The notes under the pieces: model-generated | Seen by the model: the letters and a program-made list of their open reading frames with translations, nothing else | Told to the model about the DNA's origin: nothing | Databases searched by the model: none | Made by a program: the position numbers and the translations under genes | Source: Haloterrigena sp. H1 | GTDB taxonomy: Archaea > Halobacteriota > Halobacteria > Halobacteriales > Natrialbaceae | Assembly: GCF_005938085.1 (NCBI RefSeq) | Contig: NZ_SMZK01000004.1 | Span: forward strand, 1-64,000 | DNA: 64,000 nt | Reading direction: 5' to 3' | Shown: positions 56,740-64,000 of the stretch, piece by piece | Layout: each line of letters opens with the position of its first letter | Position numbering within the stretch: position 1 is the stretch's first letter

Positions 56740-57294
56740 CTAGCCCTCTTGGGGAAGTGTGTCTGAACCACGATTTGCGAGACGCGGATCTGCATCAAGT
56801 CGCGTTAGTGAACTCTGAAGGCTGATCGCAAGTTGAAGTGCTTCACGCACCTGAATGTTGTATTCCCATTCTTCGATCACTTCGAGGCGCTCGCGTCGAT
56901 CGTCAGCCGACAGATCCTCACGTCCAACGCTCTGTCGAAGTTTTTCGAGAGATTCAACATTATACGCTGACTTCCACGAGTCGAGTTCCTCACCAATCGC
57001 ACGCAGTTCATTAGTGAGTTCGTCTACTGACTGCTCTTCAGCAAGGGACCGAACTTCACGGAGGAAGTGCGTAATCTCATCGGGCTTGTAGCATGTGCCG
57101 TCGGCTGTTTCAATGGCCTCGAGCTCTCCTTGATCAGCCATTCGAGCAAGGTATTTAACAGCCGTATCTCTCGAGACATCCGCCTCTTCGGCGATCCAGC
57201 CAGCATTCCGTGGTGTCGTTCGCGTTAAGGCAACATGCCTGACACGGTCTGCACTATCCATCTCTTCTGGCCACACCTGTGATCGGTCGCTCAT
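56740..57294 (-). CDS. HTH antitoxin-like protein, second module
   Basis: 184 aa. RHVALTRTTPRNAGWIAEEA, SRDTAVKYLARMADQGELEA is the winged helix. The helical C-terminal part ends ALQLAISLQSSLTRLD. Paralogue of the 53338 gene in design. Confidence 0.68.
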   Translation of the reverse strand: MSDRSQVWPEEMDSADRVRHVALTRTTPRNAGWIAEEADVSRDTAVKYLARMADQGELEAIETADGTCYKPDEITHFLREVRSLAEEQSVDELTNELRAIGEELDSWKSAYNVESLEKLRQSVGREDLSADDRRERLEVIEEWEYNIQVREALQLAISLQSSLTRLDADPRLANRGSDTLPQEG

Positions 57295-57453
57295 TACTCG
57301 CTTTATGATCCCTACGAACTAATAGTTTAGTGTCGGTCAGAATTATTTTGTATCCTGGTGCTGGGGGCGCAGTCGAGTAGAAAATACTAGGTGATGCGTA
57401 CTGGAATCAGTAATCGATATTCAACAGCGCGCTCGAGTACTGACGACTGCTGA

Positions 57454-57918
57454 TTACTTTTCGCCGGGCCGTCGGTCCGTTCGAAGTTGCCACATCGGCT
57501 TCACCCTGAACGTATCTGGTTCGTCAACAGGATGGGAATGACTCTGATTCGTCGCCAGTGACGCGGCCCGTGCGAGGCGATTGATCAGTTCATCACGGAC
57601 GTCCTGCCGAGAAATCGTCTGCTCGTGCCAGCCGAGCCGTTCGTCATAATGGCGCTTCTCGAATCTCTCGCCAACCGTATCGGCAGCGATGTACTGCGTC
57701 AGTTTAACTCCCCAGACGTTCGACGATCGATACTCGGCACCGACGTCTGCATGTGTGAGTTCTACGAGAACACACTCGACGAATGAAATGAGTGATTCCC
57801 GACTTCGGTCGTTCGGAACCCGTAACTCGAGGCCAGACCAAGGTGGCTTGGAGGGGTGCCGGTGAGTTGGTGTCCGATCAATACCACGATCTTGTGGGTG
57901 CTGTCGCTCAGTGGTCAT
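57454..57918 (-). CDS. Hypothetical protein
   Basis: 154 aa. LISFVECVLVELTHADVGAE, NVWGVKLTQYIAADTVGERF, RDELINRLARAASLATNQS. No family recognised. Stands alone. Confidence 0.5.
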   Translation of the reverse strand: MTTERQHPQDRGIDRTPTHRHPSKPPWSGLELRVPNDRSRESLISFVECVLVELTHADVGAEYRSSNVWGVKLTQYIAADTVGERFEKRHYDERLGWHEQTISRQDVRDELINRLARAASLATNQSHSHPVDEPDTFRVKPMWQLRTDRRPGEK

Positions 57919-58178
57919 TCGCTATCTCGGGGCAGTTCGATCGCCCCGCACCCATCTCGGGGCGAAAAAATACTCCGGAGGGGTCGTTTTAGAATACGTA
58001 GCTCTGTTGAAACCCGGTTCTTTAGCTGTTTATTCCCGTGGAACCACTGCGCACTACAGGTGCGAACAGAACGGGCTGTAGTAGATCTCCCTCATCCAAT
58101 TATTGGTAATCTCTATGGACCATATGCGAGAAGTAATCAAATATTTTAAATCCTTTGATGGGGGTACCGTAGAACGAA

Positions 58179-58316
58179 ATGGGGGAGCTGAGTGCTGACG
58201 GCAGACAACACTTAGAAGAAGCATTACAGAACAATGATCCATCAGAGAAGGATTTCCACATTCGACAAGTACTACAGGTGTGGGGTGTAGACGATCTTCC
58301 GAAAGAACTGAAATAG
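58179..58316 (+). CDS. 45-aa micro-protein, family member B
   Basis: MGELSADGRQHLEEALQNND then EKDFHIRQVLQVWGVDD to PKELK. Clear paralogue of the protein at 49946 (HLEEALQ, EKDFHI.QVL). Two divergent copies argue for a genuine gene. Confidence 0.68.
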   Translation: MGELSADGRQHLEEALQNNDPSEKDFHIRQVLQVWGVDDLPKELK

Positions 58317-58486
58317 AGCGCCCACGTTCTCATCTGTTTGCTGGTCTCTCTGTACTTACCGCAGAGGATTCTGTACCTATCACTACCAAAGGGTTTCAGC
58401 AGACCCGAATACGTGCAACGAGAGAAGTCTGACCGAGTTAGCCGGGCGCTGCGGACATTCCATCGAACCGCACCAGCACTAGTCAG

Positions 58487-59536
58487 TCAGCGTTCCATCA
58501 ATCGCTCAACATGGCTAATTCGGTCGTCTATCGGAGGATGTGTAGACAATATGCGTGTCCAACAGTGTCGGATTCGGCGTATAGCTCTCTCGTATAGACT
58601 TCCGGGAGATTGTTCATCAGCTATCTCTGCCATCCGGGCGTCTCTGAGTGCACGTAACCCATTGGCAACTTGGTGTGGGTCCTCGAGAAGGTTGGCTGCG
58701 TATCTGTCTGCTCGATACTCGAGCCGTCGTCGGATCCACGCGAAGACGACTCGTCCAACGAGCACTGCGCTACCGGCAACCAGAAACAGCATCCAGTGGT
58801 GCTGCACGAAATACCGAACAGAGAGGAGGGACGGAGCTGTCAGCACTACCGCCTCAACCAGAGAGACGACTGCGTGGTTTTCGTCGACGTGTCCCAGTTC
58901 ATGAGCTGCAATCATCGCGATGTATTCGTCGTCAAGTGCTTCAAACGAGTGCTCGTTGATCAGAATGATTTTGTAAGCCGGAAAGACGCCGGCAGCAAGT
59001 CCGTTGATTGTCTGTCCGAACTCGCCAGTAGCCACTCGAAATGTAACGTCTTGGCCGGCACCTATCTCACATGCAGCGCGTTCTCGCTCGTTCAAGGGTC
59101 GTGTTGAGACATGATTCCGAATGAATGTACCCGACATCGCCACTATCCCTGCAAGAAGGAACACCGCAATAACAAACTCGAGTAGCGATTCTCCAAAAAT
59201 GAACAGTGCACTAGCGGCGAGTAATACGAGAACGCTGAATCCGATGACTGCAATCCGTGTAATCGCATCCATACGAGAACTCTCTTCATCGAGAATCCGC
59301 TGTACTTCCGATAGCACATATTGTGCTGGGGAAACGACAGAGTGTACGAAAGCAGATGCCATGACACTCATGACTGCCAAGGGGATGGCGACCATAGAGA
59401 GGTCAACGGTCGGAACAGCCCATCAGACATAGAGAGCACAACCGAGAAATACAGCTACCGAGAGCAGTAGCCATGGTATTAGCACGGCTACAACTCTGCG
59501 CAGTGAATGCTGCTGGTTCGTCATTGAATCAGGCAT
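58487..59536 (-). pseudogene. M48 family zinc metalloprotease (HtpX-like) with an N-terminal TGA
   Basis: Membrane protease. HELGH at the end of AHELGHVDENHAV (zinc ligands) and third ligand in EYRADRYAANLL, with four hydrophobic segments. The full frame starts at ATG 59536 with a membrane helix (VVAVLIPWLLLSVAVFLGCA), but codon 38 (59423-59425) is TGA. Restart at ATG 59395 would give 302 aa without the first helix, so function may be retained. Confidence 0.75.
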
Positions 59537-59704
59537 GTGATCGAAGAGACCAAATCTCTCTCGGTTGGTACATTGGTTTATTTTAGTAAACTTTTAGGGA
59601 GACATAAAACATCATACACCCGATCTATGGGGTCTTGATTTGATAAATGTAGAAGTGTAATCGATTCTAGAGAGATCAATTCGTATCGACTCTTCGCCGC
59701 AACT

Positions 59705-59962
59705 CTACGACTGATAGTTCTTTGACCACTGATAGATATTTCGTGTTAGGTAAAGTCCGACGATTATCGGGATACCCACAGAGATTAAAAAGAGAAGGTT
59801 GTAGGTGAGCGAAAATGGTTCGAGATCCCCATCGACTACGACCCCTGGTTCTGCCAGCCACAGGTCGTAGCCAGTGGGGATGAACGCAAGCGTGAACAGT
59901 AGTACTAGCACGGCTGATATCTGTCCAAATCGATATTTCGCTCGGCGCGTTATGTTACCCAT
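59705..59962 (-). CDS. Small two-helix membrane protein
   Basis: 85 aa. ISAVLVLLFTLAFIPTGYDL and LLFLISVGIPIIVGLYLTRN are membrane helices. No family recognised. Confidence 0.6.
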   Translation of the reverse strand: MGNITRRAKYRFGQISAVLVLLFTLAFIPTGYDLWLAEPGVVVDGDLEPFSLTYNLLFLISVGIPIIVGLYLTRNIYQWSKNYQS

Positions 59963-60078
59963 TGATTACTCATCAAATTTAATAGGATGAAAATTCTTTG
60001 GTTAGATCTTATACTTACATATCGTGTGTCCCTATCATACTTTAGTCGGAATTGAAAAGAAGATCCTCCCAACGACTG

Positions 60079-61347
60079 TTACTTGGAGGTGTCGCCGAAT
60101 AATCGTCCCCACAAAGAGGATGTCTCTGAAGCGGTGTCACAGTCAGACGCTGTGTCAGCTTGCTCTTCTCGAGTCTGCTTGATCTCTCGGTCACGCTCTG
60201 CAAGTTCGGTTTTGAGGTCCTCGATCGTTGCCTCGAGGCGATCGATGCGCTCAGTTTTCTGTTCGAGCGTGGTCTCGAGTTCGTCGACACGGCCAGTCAA
60301 CAGTCGGTTCTTCTCAGTCAGATACGCACGATTCTGCTTCCGATCCGATTTGTCACGGCTAGCAGTGGTCGACGGCTCGCTCGTTCTGGGAGCAGATTCG
60401 GTTGCCGTCTCTCGAGTGTCCGGATCGTAGAACTCAGAGGTACTCGCAACCGCTCGTTCGATAGTCTTCTCGCCGTACGTAGAGCCGTCTGCGTAGTGGA
60501 CTTCGTCCCACTTGTCTCGGAGCAGTCCCGATTGGCGGAAGAGCCGGTCTATCTGCTGGTGGTCACCGCCAGTCCAGAACGCCAGCAAACAACACAGCGC
60601 CATATCCGCTTCTGACTGACTCTCATAACCAGCAGTCGAGCCACGCCACAGCCGCTCGAATTTCTCACTGTTCGATGCGTTCCGCGCTCGCTCGAGCAGC
60701 TCCTCGTCCTCGAGATCAACGTCAGTATGGGCTACACTGCCCGTCGTTTCCGTCCCGTTCCTAGTGCGACGGTTCCCAGATTCGTGCTCTGGATCTGGAT
60801 CAGTGTCTTGGACGTACTCACGATGGATCGCGACCAGCGCGTCCTGCCGGCGTGCAACGCGAGGTGGTGTGTCCTTGAGGCGGTCGCCGGTCACGGTGAA
60901 AAAACGAGCAGTGTCGTACAGTTCGATACTGCCACGGCGATTCCGTCCATCCGGGAGCTCTCCCTTGATGAGTACGTGGAACCCAGTACCCGACGGAGAG
61001 ATCTCCGTATAGGAATCAAGTCGCTCGATGATGTCCAGTGCTGTGTCGTCGACATCGTCGCTTGCGGGATCTCGACAGTCATCCAGATCCACGCCGACGA
61101 TGGGATCATCGTCGGTAAAGACGAAGCCAATGCCATCGGCGTTCCCCGTGTCAGCGTACTCAAGCGCTGTCTCGAATGACTCCCATGTCTCCGGGTCCGT
61201 CGATGACGCGAACGCACCACTGCCTGGCGTCACTGGTATCTTCGTCGGCTTCCCATCCCGAAGTTCTTCTTTCCAGCACACCCACTGGTCACGATCTCGC
61301 AAGTCTGCTGGGAGTACTGCTCTATCGAGTGATGGTGTAGAACTCAT
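60079..61347 (-). CDS. Primase-polymerase-like replication protein (NrS-1 type)
   Basis: 422 aa from ATG 61347 (61389 also in frame). N-terminal RDQWVCWKEELRDGKPTKIP, GIGFVFTDDDPIVGVDLDDC and SGTGFHVLIKGELP match the primase-polymerase domain of phage NrS-1-type proteins with acidic metal ligands. Then FWTGGDHQQIDRLFRQSGLL (a conserved C-terminal extension of that domain) and a final coiled coil. Likely starts replication of the element. The helicase part typical of fused proteins is absent. Confidence 0.82.
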   Translation of the reverse strand: MSSTPSLDRAVLPADLRDRDQWVCWKEELRDGKPTKIPVTPGSGAFASSTDPETWESFETALEYADTGNADGIGFVFTDDDPIVGVDLDDCRDPASDDVDDTALDIIERLDSYTEISPSGTGFHVLIKGELPDGRNRRGSIELYDTARFFTVTGDRLKDTPPRVARRQDALVAIHREYVQDTDPDPEHESGNRRTRNGTETTGSVAHTDVDLEDEELLERARNASNSEKFERLWRGSTAGYESQSEADMALCCLLAFWTGGDHQQIDRLFRQSGLLRDKWDEVHYADGSTYGEKTIERAVASTSEFYDPDTRETATESAPRTSEPSTTASRDKSDRKQNRAYLTEKNRLLTGRVDELETTLEQKTERIDRLEATIEDLKTELAERDREIKQTREEQADTASDCDTASETSSLWGRLFGDTSK

Positions 61348-61389
61348 TGGAAACACCCCCGAGGGGCACTTACTGAGTCCCTCGAACAA

Positions 61390-61714
61390 ACTATATCAGA
61401 ATATAGATAGAAGTGCCGATTCTGTGTATGGTGTCTAAGCTCCCTGTCCCCGCATCGTTCTGCGGATGGAACCCAGTGTATACTAGTTGGTTTTGAGTGG
61501 TGTTTTTGCGTGGACAGCGTTCCCGTCATGCGATTCTGCGTGGACAGAGGTGTCCATGCAGTTTTCGTGGATGGCAGATCTGCGTGGACAAACGGTGGAA
61601 ATGCTCTATTTTGGCGGTGTGAGTAGCTATAGCGGCCAATATCGCAAATCAAATGCCATCGGCTAACGGACTCTCCTGAGGCGTGATTACAGTATCTCAT
61701 AGTTCTGATGATAG
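61390..61714. other. Intergenic region with iteron-like repeats
   Basis: About 325 bp upstream of the primase-polymerase gene, no gene found. Contains the TGCGTGGACA repeats listed separately and is a candidate origin. Confidence 0.45.
61507..61591. repeat. Iteron-like direct repeats
   Basis: TGCGTGGACAG at 61507-61517 and 61537-61547, degenerate TTCGTGGATGG at 61564-61574, TGCGTGGACAA at 61581-61591. Similar direction and partly regular spacing, directly upstream of a replication gene. Confidence 0.55.
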
Positions 61715-62886
61715 TCATTGATCAAGGAGTGAATACCCGTCTTGAGTCAGAGTCAGACCGGTGTAGAACTGGACACGTTCCCCGTCCACTCTGGAGCGAT
61801 CAACGTCGAAGTCAACAACATCCTGTAACTTCCGAGTGAACCAGCCTTTGGTCGTCCCATTAACATCCTGCTGCTCAGTCCAGATATCGTACGCCCGGAA
61901 CAGATCATCCTGTGTGACTCTAGCACCCTCGATCTGTCTGACATACATTGCTGCAAACGCCTCCACACCATCTCCGGTTGGATCGATCTCGATCGGCTCG
62001 TCCGTCGCTGACGAATCAGAACTCGGTAATGCTGACGGCCCGTTCTGATCAGTATCAGAGACCGGGTTGTCAAATTGAGCTAACTCACCAGTCGATTCAA
62101 CGGGCCATAACTCTTCGCGACCTGGGTTGGTGGGGAGCCGATATGTCTCACCAGACTGGAAAACCAGTGGATCGCCACCGGGTGGTAGAATCAACACGAC
62201 ATAACTATCACGCGAATAGTCTGCGTCTGGCAGGTCGACAGCAGGAATGAACGGTCGTTTGATCAGCGTCCAGTCCTGCTCAAAGTCGTCTTTGGAGTCG
62301 TATACCTGGGTCTCTCCAGCCTGATAGACGGTATACTGGCCAGTTTCACGATCATGGCTGTAATAAGCTGGAACACTGTCCTTCGAGAGTACTCCGTCAT
62401 CAGGGACGCGAGCAAACTCTGTGTTCCCATCAGAAAGGACGTGCTCACCGTTGTCGCGCGTCCAGACGGTCTGATTTGTCTCGGTCGTCCGTGGTCGAAC
62501 CGCAGTGACACCGCCGTGAGCCGTCGCACCACCGCCGAAGGTCACAACCTCGTCGCAATTATAGAACTGTTCAGTGCCGTCCGTTCGCTCTCGGAACGGC
62601 GGCGAGAGGATATTCTCGACTCGTGACGCAACCTGTGTCTCAGACTCCCCAGGCCGGACAACGAAGATCGGAATGCGATTCCCCTCGTGAGCGCGTTTGA
62701 GATTCTGCAGAACCTTCGCTGGTCGATCTGGCGTCGTTGTCTCAGCCTCGATGTTAAACACAACATCGTGGTCTGGGTGCGTCGCAACGGCGTCAGGTTG
62801 CTCGCTCCCATCCTGCTCGAGGATCTCGACACTGAACCCGCGTTCAGTGAGTGATACCTCAGCATCCAAAAGCACTGCATCATGGC
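61715..62886 (-). pseudogene. Large hypothetical protein truncated by IS630
   Basis: The frame is open to the IS630 edge (SHDAVLLDAEVSLTERGFSV), so the N-terminus is lost; the 386-aa frame starting inside is a remnant. Residues ~35-85 (HDVVFNIEAETTTPDRPAKV, LKRAHEGNRIPIFVVRPGE) suggest a nuclease-like D...ExE core. The C-terminus (FRAYDIWTEQQDVNGTTKGW) resembles virus/plasmid primase C-terminal modules. Co-oriented with the primase-polymerase gene. Confidence 0.6.
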
Positions 62887-64000
62887 TAGTGTACTGTCAG
62901 CCGTGAGTTGAAAGGCTCATATTGTCGTGGATAGTAGGTTGGTGGCAATGACCCAGTCGACGTATCCAATCGAGTTGACCGAAGAAGAGCGAGATACACT
63001 GAACAGCATTACATCGCACGGCGTCCACCGGGCGCAGAAGATTACTCGCGCACGTATCCTCCTCCAAGCCGACGACGGTAAGAGTGACTCGGCGATCGCC
63101 GAGTCACTCGGCTGTAGCCCGAGTACTCCGTGGCGAACACGGAAGAAGTTCCACGAACGTGACCGGCTCGAAGCCATCGAACGCAAGGATCCTGACCGCA
63201 CCTACGAACGCAAACTCGACGGTGAGGACGAAGCTCACCTTATCGCCCTCGCGACCAGCGAACCGCCCGAAGGCTACTCCCAGTGGTCGCTCCGGCTTCT
63301 TGCCGACGAACTCGTTGTCCTCGAGGAGATCGACCACGAGTCGATCTCCCACGAGACCATTCGTCAAGTCCTCAAAAAAACGAACTCCAGCCTCACCGAT
63401 CCAAACAGTGGGTGATTCCGCCGGGTCAAGACTCCGAGTTCGTCTATCACATGGAGGACATCCTCTCGCTCTACCGCGAACCATACGATCCAGACCGACC
63501 TCTCGTCTGTTTCGACGAGCACCCGACACAGTTGATCAAGCACGTCAAGCAACCGCGCCCGGCAGAGCCGGGCACGGTTGCCCGTGAGGATTACCACTAC
63601 GAGCGCAACGGCACCAAGAACCTGTTTCTGGCCTCCGAACCGCTCGCCGGCTGGCGAGCGGTAAGGGTCAAAGACCGACGAACCACCGAAGACTGGGTGC
63701 ATTTCATCCAGCATCTCGTGGATCAGCACTACCCGGATGCGGACTGCATCCGGGTGGTGCTGGACAATCTCAACACGCACAACCCAGCTGCCTTCTACGA
63801 ATATTTCGAACCGGCTGAAGCACGTCGGTTACTCGACAAGCTCGAATTCCACTTCACGCCAGTCCATGGCAGTTGGCTCAACATGGCGGAAATCGAGTTC
63901 AATACGCTGCAACAGCAGTGTCTCGACCGACGTATTCCCGATGCGGCGACACTCCGTCAGGAGGTCGCCGCATGGAAAAAGGAACGAAACAGCGGTGAAA
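62887..64000 (+). mobile_element. IS630-family element, right part outside the window
   Basis: Left end begins at or just after the TA at 62887-62888, followed by GTGTACTGTCAGCCG. TA target use fits IS630. Only the left end is visible. Confidence 0.7.
62948..64000 (+). CDS. IS630-family transposase with A7 frameshift site, partial
   Basis: From ATG 62948 (MTQSTYPIELTEEERDTL) through an HTH region to KK at 63374-63379. The second half (WVIPPGQDSEFVYHMEDILS; DEHPTQL; VVLDNLNTHNPAAFYEYF; HGSWLNMAEIEFN) is in the -1 frame. The switch falls on seven A residues (63374-63380), a classical slippery run, so programmed -1 frameshifting is plausible; a lost A is the alternative. DDE residues: CFDEH, VLDNLNTH, MAEIEFN. 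Confidence 0.82.

Noticed and set aside
1..64000. CRISPR arrays, tRNA and rRNA genes
   Set aside because: No regularly spaced repeat array, tRNA cloverleaf or rRNA sequence recognised on either strand by eye.

Overview
The window reads as a haloarchaeal accessory replicon or genomic island. The reasons are the very acidic, Asp/Glu-rich proteins, start codons 25-30 bp downstream of TATA-like boxes (leaderless), a TFB paralogue, bacterio-opsin-activator-type and HalOD1 regulators, many zinc-ribbon micro-proteins, and haloarchaeal IS types (ISH6-, ISH3-, IS5- and IS630-like). A member of the Natrialba/Natrinema group is plausible but not provable from this window. There are no rRNA, tRNA or obvious housekeeping genes. 

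1-14.4 kb is the most interesting part. Two divergent (head-to-head) operons each carry the same three-gene core: a large GHKL-type ATPase, a 280-360 aa protein of unknown function, and a ~262 aa protein with a conserved aromatic segment. The rightward operon (5.73-13.37 kb) adds a C5-cytosine methyltransferase, a compact second C5-MTase-like protein, a 39-aa protein and a tandem GIY-YIG nuclease. A MIG/MutY-type mismatch glycosylase follows. The leftward operon (5.51-0.77 kb) ends in an McrC-like PD-(D/E)XK nuclease. I infer a restriction-modification-like defence system in which the GHKL ATPase takes the place of the usual McrB/helicase motor. Most genes before 11.1 kb carry single-base frameshifts, nearly all explained by one base missing from a short homopolymer, so the locus is either decaying or mis-sequenced. 

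14.4-32.9 kb is a plasmid-type backbone. It has a decayed duplicate (14.8-15.8 kb) of the 23-27 kb segment, a winged-helix regulator, coiled-coil and zinc-finger proteins, a HEPN-like protein, a two-gene unit with a PD-(D/E)XK nuclease, a GHKL-ATPase/HExxH fusion, an HTH-PIN toxin-antitoxin pair, an ArdC-like anti-restriction gene with an in-frame TGA, a PAS histidine kinase, and an HD hydrolase. 

33-46 kb is a transposon landing zone. Three IS5-like elements, one ISH6 and one further DDE element can be delimited by inverted repeats and target duplications. One small gene is cut by two of them and one IS is inserted inside another. Zinc-ribbon genes, a cold-shock protein, an OB-fold protein and a GC-rich hairpin region lie between. 

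46-60 kb holds regulators and toxin-antitoxin modules: HalOD1, two divergent Bat-like genes with shared operator-like repeats, PadR x2, TFB, Fic/Doc, two HTH + TumE-like pairs, ISH3, and an M48 protease with an N-terminal TGA. 60-64 kb has a primase-polymerase-like replication gene, iteron-like repeats, and a gene cut by an IS630 element that runs off the right edge.
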